Positions 8,251 through 17,406 of a stretch of DNA of 64,000 nucleotides are shown here, in pieces. The notes beneath the pieces are model-generated. The model searched no databases. It was not told the origin of the DNA and was given only the letters and a program-made list of their open reading frames with translations. A program made the position numbers and the translations under genes. The stretch is from contig NZ_JAKIHP010000001.1 of NCBI RefSeq assembly GCF_021608265.1, forward strand, positions 744,001 to 808,000, written 5' to 3'. Numbering within the stretch: the first letter of the stretch is position 1; every line of letters begins with the position of its first letter. The stretch comes from Flavobacterium wongokense. GTDB taxonomy: Bacteria > Bacteroidota > Bacteroidia > Flavobacteriales > Flavobacteriaceae.

Positions 8251-9939
8251 TTACCTCAAATCCTTTAAACGTAGCTGCACCGTTACATTTCCATTAAATT
8301 CATTTTCATCAATATGGTAAACAACATCAACCGGCTTTTGGTTTTTGATCTCGTTTAATTTATTTCCAAGTCCGAAACCAATAGCGCCAAATCCTTCACT
8401 ATCGTTTTGTTTTACAAAAAGTTTTAAATGCTCTTCATCCGTACCTATTGCTTTGGCGTAACCCGTATCCTTTACATTTTTGGTCAAAAAAACCGGAGAC
8501 ATATTTTGTGGGCCAAAAGGCTCAAACTGGTTTAACAAACGCACTAATTTATCGTTGATATCGTTTAAATCAATTTCGGCGTCAATGGAAATCTCGGGAA
8601 TCAGCAAATCGGGATGGATTGTTTTTTCGACTTCTTTTTGAAAAGCTTCCTTAAACGCCAAATAATTTTCTTCCTTCAGCGTCATTCCGGCTGCATACAT
8701 ATGGCCCCCAAATTGCTCCAAATATTCTGAAGAATTCTCAAGCGCGTTATAAATGTCAAAATCCTTTACAGAACGAGCCGAAGCTGCCAGTTTATCTCCG
8801 CTTTTGGTAAAAACTATCGTTGGGCGATAATAGGTTTCCGTCAGTCGAGAAGCCACAATACCAATAACACCTTTATGCCAGTTTTCGTTATAAACAACAG
8901 TAGCAAAGCCCTGTTGCTCATTATTTTTCTCAATTTGTTCAAGTGCTTCATGGGTTATTTGTTTATCTAAATCTTTTCGGTCTGCGTTGTGTTGTTCAAT
9001 TTCGGCTGCAAAAATTTCGGCCTGATCCAAATCGAATTCGGTCAACAAAGCTACTGCTGCATTTCCGTGTTTGATTCTTCCGGCTGCATTGATTCGAGGT
9101 GCAATGATGAAAACAACGTCGGTTATGGTTAATGTTTTCTTTTTCAGATTTTGAATGAGTGCCTTGATTCCCGGACGCGGAAAAGTATTGATAACCTCTA
9201 ATCCAAATTTGGCCAAAACCCTATTTTCTCCTGTTATCGGAACAATGTCTGCGCCAATTGCTGTGGCAACCAAATCGAGGTACGGAACCAAATCGTCAAT
9301 CGTCTGGTCCCTGTTTTGTGCCAATGCCTGAACCAATTTGAAACCAACACCACAACCACACAATTCATCATAAGGATACGAGCAATCTTCACGTTTTGGG
9401 TCGAGGATTGCAACAGCTTGGGGCAGTTTATCGCCAGGTCTGTGATGGTCACAGATGATAAAATCAATGCCTTTATCTTTCGCGTAAGCGATATGGTCTA
9501 TCGATTTGATGCCACAATCCAAGGCAATAATCAGTGTAAATCCGTTATCATCGGCAAAGTCGATTCCTTTATACGATATTCCGTAACCTTCATCATAACG
9601 ATCGGGAATGTAAGTCGCCACATTTTCATAATAACTCCGAAGATAACCCGACATCAGCGAAACTGCCGTAGTTCCATCAACATCATAATCGCCAAAAACC
9701 AAAATATTTTCACCTTTTGAAATGGCTTTTTCAATCCGTGAAACAGCTTTATCCATGTCTTTCATCAAATAGGGATCATGCAAATCTTCCAACCCTGGAC
9801 GGAAAAATTGCCGTGCCTGTTCAAACGTCTCAATGCCTCTTTGCACCAAAAGCGTAGCTATCAGCTCACTGACTTTGAGTCCGGCTGCTAAAGCTTTTAC
9901 TTTTTCGTGGGAAGGTTTTGGTTTGAGTGTCCAGCGCAT
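8251..9939 (-). CDS. recJ: Single-stranded-DNA exonuclease RecJ
   Basis: The 562-residue product has the DHH phosphoesterase motifs in order: FGDYDVDGTTAVSL near residue 85, ALDCGIKS, then CDHHRPG near 168, followed by the DHHA1 domain with the family signature QFGGHMYAAGMTL near 412 and the C-terminal OB-like domain. RecJ degrades single-stranded DNA 5' to 3' in recombination and mismatch repair. Length and motif order are normal. It is convergent with lpxH; the two stop codons touch. A TATTTTTG box on the minus strand (9972-9979) could be its promoter. Confidence 0.96.
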   Translation of the reverse strand: MRWTLKPKPSHEKVKALAAGLKVSELIATLLVQRGIETFEQARQFFRPGLEDLHDPYLMKDMDKAVSRIEKAISKGENILVFGDYDVDGTTAVSLMSGYLRSYYENVATYIPDRYDEGYGISYKGIDFADDNGFTLIIALDCGIKSIDHIAYAKDKGIDFIICDHHRPGDKLPQAVAILDPKREDCSYPYDELCGCGVGFKLVQALAQNRDQTIDDLVPYLDLVATAIGADIVPITGENRVLAKFGLEVINTFPRPGIKALIQNLKKKTLTITDVVFIIAPRINAAGRIKHGNAAVALLTEFDLDQAEIFAAEIEQHNADRKDLDKQITHEALEQIEKNNEQQGFATVVYNENWHKGVIGIVASRLTETYYRPTIVFTKSGDKLAASARSVKDFDIYNALENSSEYLEQFGGHMYAAGMTLKEENYLAFKEAFQKEVEKTIHPDLLIPEISIDAEIDLNDINDKLVRLLNQFEPFGPQNMSPVFLTKNVKDTGYAKAIGTDEEHLKLFVKQNDSEGFGAIGFGLGNKLNEIKNQKPVDVVYHIDENEFNGNVTVQLRLKDLR

Positions 9940-10053
9940 TTATTGAGTTATGAGTTAGGAATGATGTTCAACAAAAATACATGAAAGACTATGAATCGTA
10001 ATGCAGTTTTTGTGTATTTATTATTTACATTTGAAATTCTAAATTTCATAAAA

Positions 10054-11676
10054 ATGCAAATTCAAGGTCAGATTGTAGACATCCCCAACCGCAGGATATA
10101 TTCGGGTGAAATTACTGTCGAAAATGGTAAAATCACTTCCATAACCGAAAAAGAACACAATGTTAAAACCTTTATTCTTCCAGGATTTGTTGATGCCCAC
10201 ATCCACATTGAAAGTTCGATGCTGGTGCCTTCTGAATTTGCAAAATTGGCAGTGCTTCACGGAACCGTCGGAACGATTTCCGATCCGCACGAAATTGCCA
10301 ATGTGCTGGGAAAAGACGGTGTGCATTATATGATTGAAAACGGCAAAAAAGTCCCGTTGAAGTTTCATTTTGGTGCGCCTTCCTGCGTTCCTGCAACGTT
10401 TTTTGAAACAGCCGGAGCAGTGATTGATTCGGAGCAAATCAAGGAATTGATGGCTTCACCCGATATTTATTATTTGTCGGAAATGATGAATTATCCCGGA
10501 GTTTTATTTGATGATGCAGAAGTTTTGAAAAAGATTGCCTGGGCCAAACATTACAACAAACCCGTTGATGGCCATGCTCCTGGCTTGCGTGGCGAACCTG
10601 TAAAAAAATACATTGCTGCCGGAATCTCAACCGACCACGAATGTTTCACTTATGATGAAGCTGCCGAAAAATTATCATTGGGGATGAAAGTCCTTGTCCG
10701 TGAAGGAAGTGCGGCCAAAAATTTTGAAGCGCTGATTGATTTATTGCCGGATAATTACCAAAATATGATGTTCTGTTCCGATGACAAACACCCTGACGAT
10801 TTGATTGTCGGGCATATCAACCTGCTTTGCCAAAGAGCTGTTGCCAAAGGTTTTGATGTTTTCAAAATCCTGCAGATGGCGTGTATTAATCCGGTGAAAC
10901 ATTACAATATGACTGTTGGATTATTGCAGGAAAATGATGCTGCCGATTTTATTGTAGTGGAAGATTTAACCAATTTCAAAGTGCTGCAAACGTATATCAA
11001 CGGAGAACTTGTTGCCGATAACGGTCATTCATTTGTAAAACATGTTGACTTCGAAAAACCGAATAATTTCAATACATCTAAAAAGGAAATCAAAGATTTT
11101 GAAATTTCTGGCTCAGCCGATAAAATCCGGGTTATTGAGGCTTTGGAAGGCCAGTTGATTACCAACGAAATCCATCACAAAACAAAAATCCAAGACGGCA
11201 AAATGGTTTCAGACATTGAAAATGACATCCTGAAAATGGCGGTTGTGAATCGATATCAGGATGCTAAACCAGCAATTGCGTTTATTAAAAACTTTGGATT
11301 GAAAAAAGGCGCCATTGCCAGTTCTGTAGCGCATGACTGCCACAATATTGTTGTGGTTGGTACTTCTGACGAGGAAATTTGTAATGCCGTAAACATCATA
11401 ATCGAAAATAATGGTGGCGTTTGTGCCGTAAATGGTAATAAAAGTAAATCGTTAGCCTTACCTGTAGCCGGAATCATGAGCGACAAAGATGGCTGGGAAA
11501 CCGGAAAATTGTATCAGGAAATTGATGCGATGTCCAAACAATTAGGCAGCAACCTAAAAGCGCCGTTTATGACCCTTTCGTTTATGGCGTTGTTGGTTAT
11601 CCCGGATTTGAAATTGTCTGACAAAGGTTTGTTTAGTGGAAATTCGTTTTCGTTTGTGGACTTGGAAGTAGAATAG
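10054..11676 (+). CDS. ade: Adenine deaminase
   Basis: I start at the ATG at 10054 ([18 protein letters not shown]), the usual N-terminus; the open frame to 9991 adds an unlikely 21 residues. The 540-residue amidohydrolase turns adenine to hypoxanthine. The first metal site is [10 protein letters not shown], the next is [11 protein letters not shown] and STDHECF, and the third is [11 protein letters not shown]. The C-terminal Ade domain contains [14 protein letters not shown] and AGIMSD. The motifs are intact, so the enzyme should be active. Short tandem repeats follow the stop. Confidence 0.94.
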   Translation: MQIQGQIVDIPNRRIYSGEITVENGKITSITEKEHNVKTFILPGFVDAHIHIESSMLVPSEFAKLAVLHGTVGTISDPHEIANVLGKDGVHYMIENGKKVPLKFHFGAPSCVPATFFETAGAVIDSEQIKELMASPDIYYLSEMMNYPGVLFDDAEVLKKIAWAKHYNKPVDGHAPGLRGEPVKKYIAAGISTDHECFTYDEAAEKLSLGMKVLVREGSAAKNFEALIDLLPDNYQNMMFCSDDKHPDDLIVGHINLLCQRAVAKGFDVFKILQMACINPVKHYNMTVGLLQENDAADFIVVEDLTNFKVLQTYINGELVADNGHSFVKHVDFEKPNNFNTSKKEIKDFEISGSADKIRVIEALEGQLITNEIHHKTKIQDGKMVSDIENDILKMAVVNRYQDAKPAIAFIKNFGLKKGAIASSVAHDCHNIVVVGTSDEEICNAVNIIIENNGGVCAVNGNKSKSLALPVAGIMSDKDGWETGKLYQEIDAMSKQLGSNLKAPFMTLSFMALLVIPDLKLSDKGLFSGNSFSFVDLEVE

Positions 11677-11679
11677 AAA

Positions 11680-11723
11680 CAAGACCACTTCGTTGAAAGA
11701 TGCAAGACCGCTTCGCTGAAAGA
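11680..11723. repeat. Tandem 23-bp repeat, two copies
   Basis: CAAGACCACTTCGTTGAAAG and CAAGACCGCTTCGCTGAAAG are spaced 23 bases apart and differ at two positions. They lie just after ade. Confidence 0.7.
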
Positions 11724-11730
11724 AAAGAAA

Positions 11731-12441
11731 CTATTCTTCTCTTGTTTCTTGCTTCTTGTTTCTTGTTTCTAAAATTTTCCCTGCAACCACTGCCACAATC
11801 TCACCTTTTGGAGGCTTTGCTTCGAAATGTTTCAAGACTTGTTCTGTAGTTCCGCGTATGGTTTCTTCGTGCAGTTTGGATAATTCGCGTGAAACAGAGA
11901 CTTGTCTTTCGGCACCAAAATACTGTACAAATTCGGCCAAGGTTTTTAGGAGTTTGTGTGGCGAAACATAAAAAATCATGGTTCGGTTTTCATCGGCTAG
12001 AGCCAAATATCGGGTCTGCCTTCCTTTTTTTTCGGGCAGAAAACCTTCAAAAACAAATCGGTCATTAGGTAAACCGCTATTCACCAAAGCCGGCACAAAT
12101 GCGGTGGCACCAGGTAAACAATCGACTTCAATATTATTTTCAACACAGGCACGTGTCAGTAAAAATCCAGGGTCGGAAATAGCCGGAGTTCCGGCGTCGG
12201 AAATCAGCGCAATGTTTTCGCCAGCCTGCATGCGCTTAATTAAATTCTCAACGGTTTTGTGTTCGTTGTGCATGTGATGGCTGTGCATGTGCGTTGCAAT
12301 CTCAAAATGTTTCAGGAGTTTGCCGCTCGTCCGCGTGTCTTCGGCCAAAATCAAATCGACTTCCTTCAGGACTTTTATCGCCCTGAAAGTCATATCATCA
12401 AGATTGCCAATCGGCGTTGGGACTATGTAAAGTTTGGACAT
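11731..12441 (-). CDS. rsmI: 16S rRNA (cytidine-1402-2'-O)-methyltransferase RsmI
   Basis: The 236-residue SAM-dependent methyltransferase modifies the decoding-site cytidine of 16S rRNA. Family motifs: LYIVPTPIGNLDDMTFRA at the start, AEDTRTSGKLL, then ALISDAGTPAISDPGF and PGATAFVPALVNSGL, and YVSPHKLLKTL. The last 13 residues (LETRNKKQETREE) are encoded by a TTCTTGTTTC-type simple repeat that runs into the stop, so this tail is probably a repeat-derived extension and not part of the fold. The stop of the acidic protein gene upstream directly abuts this start, so the two are cotranscribed. Confidence 0.93.
   Translation of the reverse strand: MSKLYIVPTPIGNLDDMTFRAIKVLKEVDLILAEDTRTSGKLLKHFEIATHMHSHHMHNEHKTVENLIKRMQAGENIALISDAGTPAISDPGFLLTRACVENNIEVDCLPGATAFVPALVNSGLPNDRFVFEGFLPEKKGRQTRYLALADENRTMIFYVSPHKLLKTLAEFVQYFGAERQVSVSRELSKLHEETIRGTTEQVLKHFEAKPPKGEIVAVVAGKILETRNKKQETREE
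11732..11770. repeat. TTCTTGTTTC simple repeat
   Basis: Imperfect units of TTCTTG/TTTC run through the 3' end of rsmI and supply its last codons. From memory, such runs are often seen between genes in flavobacteria. Confidence 0.6.
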
Positions 12442-13434
12442 TTACTGGAATTTTTGCTCCACAATTGCCATGAACCGTTCCATGTAATCTTCTTCACCAA
12501 CCCAATAGCCATAATCAGGAATGACCATTTCATTGATAAAGTTTTTGGCTTCTGCAAACGTATCAAAGGTGTTCAATTGCGAAATCACACGGTTAAAATC
12601 TTCATTGCTGTCGTTGAAAAGATGCTGTACAAAGCCAATCCGGTCGTTCAATCCTATAGCGATGGTTTTGGAGTGGGTATCATTTGTAGCTGCGGGTTTA
12701 GCTTCGCTTGTTTCGGCTTCCTTTTTAGGCTCTTCCTTTTCTTCAATTTTTTCTTCTTTATCCGAAGGGAATAATGAAACCTCATCAGGTTTTACGAAAA
12801 CGGGATCGGCATACTTTCCAATGTGGTCTTCGAGTTTTTCCTCAGGCTGGGTTTCAAATGAAGTTTGCTTCGCCTGTTCGCTATCGCTCGAGTCAGCTGC
12901 AACAATTTCCTCTTCTTCTTCCTCATCATCCGCTTCCAATTCAAAGATGGGTTGGAAAGCTGGCTTATCTTCAACTACAGCTTCTTCCTTTTCTTCCAAT
13001 TCTGGTTCCTCATCCAAAGCTTCTTCATTTTCTTCTTCAGGCTCTTCCGAAACCATGTCTTCTTCTGTCAATGCTGCTGCAACTTCCTCTTCAGCTTCGG
13101 GTTGTACCACTTCTTCAGGCGCTGCTTCTGGTTCTGTTTCTTTGGTTTCCTCTTCCTCAGGTTCTGCATCGGCTACAGCTTCAACAATATCTTCCTTAAC
13201 TTCTGGTTGTGGTACAGCCGTAGCTTTGCCAAATTGCTCAAGTTTTTCTTCCAAAACTTCTTCCTCAACTTCCGATTTTACCGATTCAAAATTGTCCTGA
13301 TAAAACTTTAAAACAGCAAGCGTCTCGTATAACTTTTGGGTTTCTTTATACAATTGGTCAACTTCCGACTTGTTCTTGAGTTTTAAAATTCGGTGCGCAA
13401 TGCTTATTAACTCGGCTTCTAATCTTTTTTTCAT
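12442..13434 (-). CDS. Glu-rich acidic protein of unknown function
   Basis: The start at 13434 (MKKRLEAELISIAHRILKL) opens the folded part; the frame extends 26 codons further without support. The 330-residue protein has three parts: an N-terminal helical region of about 60 residues (RILKLKNKSEVDQLYKETQ), a long low-complexity acidic stretch dominated by Glu, Ala, Pro and Val (about 65-240), and a conserved-looking C-terminal helical domain (IGLNDRIGFVQHLFND to the end). No signal peptide or membrane segment is seen, so it is cytoplasmic. I do not recognise the family. It lies directly upstream of rsmI. The acidic stretch makes long artificial Ser/Leu-rich frames on the opposite strand. Confidence 0.8.
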   Translation of the reverse strand: MKKRLEAELISIAHRILKLKNKSEVDQLYKETQKLYETLAVLKFYQDNFESVKSEVEEEVLEEKLEQFGKATAVPQPEVKEDIVEAVADAEPEEEETKETEPEAAPEEVVQPEAEEEVAAALTEEDMVSEEPEEENEEALDEEPELEEKEEAVVEDKPAFQPIFELEADDEEEEEEIVAADSSDSEQAKQTSFETQPEEKLEDHIGKYADPVFVKPDEVSLFPSDKEEKIEEKEEPKKEAETSEAKPAATNDTHSKTIAIGLNDRIGFVQHLFNDSNEDFNRVISQLNTFDTFAEAKNFINEMVIPDYGYWVGEEDYMERFMAIVEQKFQ

Positions 13435-13535
13435 AAGTTTGGAAATATTATGGAATAAGGTCGTCTTTTTTAATATTTTTGTTTCTGTTACAAAGTAATA
13501 AAAACTATTCATTTTTAGCGCAGGAAAAATACAAA

Positions 13536-14174
13536 ATGTTTCTCGAAAATACAGTAAATCATAAAGAACAATTTGGATGGATTGAAGTCATCTGCGGTTC
13601 GATGTTTTCGGGTAAAACCGAAGAGCTCATCCGCAGGTTGAAAAGGGCTCAGTTTGCCAAACAGAAAGTGGAAATTTTCAAGCCTTCCATCGATACCCGT
13701 TACGACGAGGAGATGGTGGTTTCGCACAATAAAAACGAAATCCGTTCAACGCCGGTTCCTGCTGCAGCCAACATTAGGATTCTGGCTCAGGGTTGTGATG
13801 TTGTTGGCATTGACGAAGCACAGTTCTTTGATGACGAGATTGTGGCAGTCTGCAATGATTTGGCCAATTCAGGAATCCGGGTAATCGTAGCAGGACTGGA
13901 CATGGATTTTAAAGGAAATCCGTTTGGGCCCATGCCCGCATTGATGGCAACAGCCGAATATGTAACCAAAGTGCACGCTGTTTGTACCCGAACCGGAAAT
14001 TTAGCCCATTATAGCTTTAGGAAAAACGACAATGACAAGCTGGTCATGCTTGGCGAAACCGAAGAATACGAACCGCTGAGCCGCGCTGCCTATTTTAATG
14101 CGATGCGCCAAAACATGATTGTAAATGACCCTGAGCATTTGTCTAAAGAGAATGACCCGAGCGCAGCGAACTGA
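13536..14174 (+). CDS. tdk: Thymidine kinase (type II)
   Basis: I start at the ATG at 13536 ([18 protein letters not shown]). The 212-residue enzyme phosphorylates thymidine for salvage. The P-loop [14 protein letters not shown] is near residue 24, the Walker B-like [10 protein letters not shown] near 92, and the substrate lasso region [13 protein letters not shown] near the end. The four-ligand zinc lobe of most type II kinases is not intact: after KVHAVC the second Cys is absent (TRTG), and the C-terminal Cys pair is replaced by Ser and Ala. The tail KENDPSAAN looks unconserved. murF-alr follows after 23 bases. Confidence 0.94.
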   Translation: MFLENTVNHKEQFGWIEVICGSMFSGKTEELIRRLKRAQFAKQKVEIFKPSIDTRYDEEMVVSHNKNEIRSTPVPAAANIRILAQGCDVVGIDEAQFFDDEIVAVCNDLANSGIRVIVAGLDMDFKGNPFGPMPALMATAEYVTKVHAVCTRTGNLAHYSFRKNDNDKLVMLGETEEYEPLSRAAYFNAMRQNMIVNDPEHLSKENDPSAAN

Positions 14175-14197
14175 CGCAGTAATAATCCCCAACCACA

Positions 14198-16642
14198 TTG
14201 AAACTACAAATCAAAAATATTGTTCCCATTATCAAAGCCAAATGGTTTGGGAATGATGACACTACGATAATCGATTCCATTTCCATTGACAGCCGTTCGT
14301 TGCAAAACGATGCAAATACCTTGTTTTTTGCAATTTCCGGACCCAATCACGATGGCCATTTATATATTGAAGAACTTATCCGCAAAGGCGTTCTGCATTT
14401 TGTTGTCACTACAATTCCTGAAGGCTTGGCAGACAAAGCTAACTTTTTGTTTGTGGATAATACGCTCGACGCTTTCCAGAAATTTGCCGCATTTTACCGC
14501 AGCCAGTTTGAATTTCCCGTAATCGGGATTACCGGAAGCAACGGAAAAACCATCATCAAGGAATGGCTGAACTTTCTTTTGAGCCCCGATTTCAACATCA
14601 TCCGAAGCCCAAAAAGTTACAACTCGCAGGTTGGTGTGCCACTCTCCATTTTAGGAATCAACGAAAAGCACAACCTTGGGATTTTTGAGGCCGGGATTTC
14701 GCAGACACATGAAATGGAAAAACTCCAGAAAATCATCCAGCCAACGATTGGGATTTTGTCCAATATCGGTTCGGCCCACGATGAAGGATTTTCGAGCGTT
14801 GCCGAAAAAATAAAGGAAAAACTAAAGCTTTTTATCAATGTCAATGTCCTGATTTTACAAAAGAACAAGACCATTAATGCTTTTATCAATCCAAAAATAA
14901 AAGTCTTCAGTTGGTGCTCCGATGATAAAAGTGCCGACGTTTACATCACCAAAAAAAATACAGACGAACTAACGGAATTGCATGTCACTTACCGCGAAGA
15001 TACCTTTCCAATCCGGATTCCATTCCAGGACCAGGCTTCTGTGGAGAATGCAATCCACTGCATGATGGTAATGCTTTATTTTGGGTACAACCACGAAATC
15101 ATCCAAACCAGGATGGCGCAATTGTATCCTGTGGAAATGCGTTTGAAATTGAAAAACGGAATTAACAACTGCACTATCATTGACGATAGTTACAGTTCCG
15201 ATTTCCAGTCCTTGAAAATTGCACTCGATTTCCTTGAAAATCAAAAACACCAGAAAAAGAAAACGCTGATTTTGTCGGATATTTTCCAAAGCGGATTGAG
15301 CAATGACGAATTGTACTCGCAGGTTTCCCAATTGATTATTTCGAATAAGATTACGCGTGTCATTGGCATTGGTGAAACCATTTCACAATACAAAAACAAG
15401 TTCATTAACAGTATTACGTTTAAGGATGTTGCCGAATTTTCAAAAGCTTTTGACAATCTGAATTTTGAAAACGAAACCATATTAATCAAAGGCGCACGTG
15501 ATTTCCATTTTGAGGAAATCGTGTCGATGCTCGAAGAGAAAACCCATGAAACGGTGCTCGAAATCAATCTCAACGCCATCAGCCACAACCTGAATTTCTT
15601 CAAATCAAAACTGAAACCTAAAACCAAAATGATGGTTATGGTCAAAGCTTTTGGCTATGGAAACGGCGGTTTTGAAATTGCCAAATTATTGGAACACCAC
15701 AAGGTTGATTATCTTGGCGTGGCTTTCGCCGATGAAGGAATTTCTCTGAAAAATGCCGGAATCAAGGTTCCGATAATGGTCCTGAATCCCGAAACGACGA
15801 GCTTTTCTGCCATCATCCAGCATCATTTGGAGCCCGAAATTTATTCTGTCAAAGGATTAAAAGCCTTTTTAAAAATTGCCGACCAGAAAAAATTAAAACA
15901 CTTTCCAATTCACATCAAAATCGACACCGGAATGCACCGTCTGGGATTTGAAGAAGAGAATTTGAGCGATTTAATCCAAATCCTCAAAGGAAACGAAACT
16001 GTTCAGATCAAAAGCATTTTGTCACACATGGCAACCAGCGACGATTTGAAACACGATGCATTTGCAAAAGAGCAGATTGCCTTATTCGAAAAATTGTCAT
16101 CAAGGCTGATGAACGAACTCAACATCAAACCAATACGTCATATTTTAAATACATCAGGAATTACCAATTATGGTGAAGCGCAATACGAGATGGTACGTTT
16201 GGGCATTGGGTTATACGGAATTTCCAACGATTACGAAGAGCAAAAGGAACTTCAGATAGTAGGAACGCTGAAATCAGTTATCTCTCAAATCAGGACAATT
16301 GATGCCGGTGAAAGCGTAGGTTATGGCAGAAGGTTTATGGCAAGCCACACAACCAAAATTGCGACCATTCCAATTGGTTATGCCGATGGCATCAGCAGAA
16401 GTTGGGGAAACAGCCTTGGTTATGTAGTCATTAATGGCAAACCAGCCAAAATTGTAGGCAGCGTCTGTATGGACATGCTGATGGTTGATGTAACCGAAAT
16501 CGACTGCAAGGAAGGCAATACCGTAATTATTTTTGGCGAAAATCCAACAGTCAATTTTATGGCTAAACAGCTGAATACCATTCCCTATGAAATCCTAACC
16601 AGCATTTCTCAAAGGGTTAAGAGAGTATTTTTTAGGGAATAA
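14198..16642 (+). CDS. murF-alr: Bifunctional MurF ligase / alanine racemase
   Basis: The 814-residue fusion makes D-Ala and joins D-Ala-D-Ala to UDP-MurNAc-tripeptide. Residues about 1-450 are MurF: ATP site GITGSNGKTIIKEW near 110, then EAGISQTHEME and DDSYSSDFQSLKIAL. Residues about 455-814 are Alr: the PLP lysine in MVMVKAFGYGNGG, HIKIDTGMHRLGF, and the catalytic Tyr segment GESVGYGRRF. The ligase step that makes D-Ala-D-Ala (Ddl) is not in this protein. The start codon is TTG (MKLQIKNIVPI); no in-frame ATG lies near. The fusion is known in Bacteroidetes. It is probably cotranscribed with tdk. Confidence 0.94.
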   Translation: MKLQIKNIVPIIKAKWFGNDDTTIIDSISIDSRSLQNDANTLFFAISGPNHDGHLYIEELIRKGVLHFVVTTIPEGLADKANFLFVDNTLDAFQKFAAFYRSQFEFPVIGITGSNGKTIIKEWLNFLLSPDFNIIRSPKSYNSQVGVPLSILGINEKHNLGIFEAGISQTHEMEKLQKIIQPTIGILSNIGSAHDEGFSSVAEKIKEKLKLFINVNVLILQKNKTINAFINPKIKVFSWCSDDKSADVYITKKNTDELTELHVTYREDTFPIRIPFQDQASVENAIHCMMVMLYFGYNHEIIQTRMAQLYPVEMRLKLKNGINNCTIIDDSYSSDFQSLKIALDFLENQKHQKKKTLILSDIFQSGLSNDELYSQVSQLIISNKITRVIGIGETISQYKNKFINSITFKDVAEFSKAFDNLNFENETILIKGARDFHFEEIVSMLEEKTHETVLEINLNAISHNLNFFKSKLKPKTKMMVMVKAFGYGNGGFEIAKLLEHHKVDYLGVAFADEGISLKNAGIKVPIMVLNPETTSFSAIIQHHLEPEIYSVKGLKAFLKIADQKKLKHFPIHIKIDTGMHRLGFEEENLSDLIQILKGNETVQIKSILSHMATSDDLKHDAFAKEQIALFEKLSSRLMNELNIKPIRHILNTSGITNYGEAQYEMVRLGIGLYGISNDYEEQKELQIVGTLKSVISQIRTIDAGESVGYGRRFMASHTTKIATIPIGYADGISRSWGNSLGYVVINGKPAKIVGSVCMDMLMVDVTEIDCKEGNTVIIFGENPTVNFMAKQLNTIPYEILTSISQRVKRVFFRE

Positions 16643-16715
16643 TTTTAAATTTATTCAAAATGTGTTAAAATTTTGTATAATTTAGACTTAATTAACCAAT
16701 AAAACCAACATAGTT

Positions 16716-17123
16716 ATGGGAATGTTATCAGAGTTTAAAGAGTTTGCAATGAAGGGCAACCTGGTCGATATGGCTATTGCATTCGTAATGGGAGCAGCGT
16801 TTAGCAAAGTGGTTTCCGCTTTTGTTGAAAAAATGTTCGCTCCGGTAATCGGACTTTTAATGGGAGGCATTAACCTCGCCGACAAAAAGTATGTCATTAC
16901 ACCCGAAGTCAAGGACGCCGCAGGAGCCGTCACTACGCCTGAAGCTGCCATCGAATGGGGCTTGTTCTTAACAGCATGTATTGATTTCATTATCGTTGCC
17001 TTCGTAATGTTCATGATCATCAAAGCAATGAACAAAATGAAAAAACCAGAACCGGCTCCGGCTCCATCAGGACCAAGCCAGGAAGAATTACTGACTCAAA
17101 TCCGTGATTTACTGAAAAAATAA
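16716..17123 (+). CDS. mscL: Large-conductance mechanosensitive channel MscL
   Basis: The 135-residue inner-membrane protein opens under membrane tension and releases solutes on osmotic downshock. The signature N-terminal helix and first membrane helix are clear (EFKEFAMKGNLVDMAIAFVM, then GAAFSKVVSAFVEKM). A periplasmic loop near 50-75 and a second membrane helix (LFLTACIDFIIVAFVMFMII) follow, then a charged C-terminal helix ending in LLKK. The length is normal for the family. A terminator follows 27 bases after the stop, so it forms its own transcription unit. Confidence 0.96.
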   Translation: MGMLSEFKEFAMKGNLVDMAIAFVMGAAFSKVVSAFVEKMFAPVIGLLMGGINLADKKYVITPEVKDAAGAVTTPEAAIEWGLFLTACIDFIIVAFVMFMIIKAMNKMKKPEPAPAPSGPSQEELLTQIRDLLKK

Positions 17124-17150
17124 TACCGCTACATTATATATTCTTAACCA

Positions 17151-17179
17151 AACCGCTTCCTAACTGAGGCGGTTTTTCT
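17151..17179 (+). terminator. Intrinsic terminator of mscL
   Basis: AACCGCTTC pairs with GAGGCGGTT (17166-17174; one G-T pair) and a T run follows. Confidence 0.85.
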
Positions 17180-17219
17180 TTTTATTTAGCAGCACACGTT
17201 TACCTTATTTTAACAAGTG

Positions 17220-17285
17220 CCGTCCCGCTGTCCGCGCTACATGGTAGCTTGCTCCCATCGGGGCTAAAATTCACGTTTTGCTTCC
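17220..17285. repeat. REP-like dispersed repeat, copy A
   Basis: On the minus strand it reads AGCCCCGATGGGAGCAAGCT, then ACCATGTAGCGCGGACAGCG, GGACGG. It shares this core with the copies at 40797 and 62921, and its flank TTCACGTTTTGC also with 62921. It lies in the 283-base gap between mscL and asd. The rest of the gap holds the mscL terminator, an AT-rich AATTTAAAATT run (17322-17352) and the asd promoter box. Confidence 0.8.
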
Positions 17286-17362
17286 TTCCGATATAAAGAA
17301 TTTATTTTGAATCAGGTTATCATTTAAAATTCAAAATTTAAAATTTAAAATATTTTTCTACA

Positions 17363-17370
17363 TACTTTTG
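17363..17370 (+). promoter_or_regulatory. Candidate -7 box TACTTTTG
   Basis: TAnnTTTG consensus match 37 bases before the asd start codon. Confidence 0.5.
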
Positions 17371-17406
17371 TACTTCCAAAATTATAAATCGATAAAAAAT
17401 ATAAAT

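Noticed and set aside
8250..8251. Transcription terminator between lpxH and recJ
   Set aside because: The stop codons abut with no spacer and I see no hairpin with a T run at the junction.
9316..9720. 134-codon plus-strand frame inside recJ
   Set aside because: It is opposite conserved DHH motifs; composition is typical of an antisense shadow.
12521..13300. Long plus-strand frames (259, 141 and 148 codons) opposite the acidic protein gene
   Set aside because: Their Ser/Leu/Phe-rich low complexity is the mirror of Glu-rich codons on the minus strand; they show no domain or signal.
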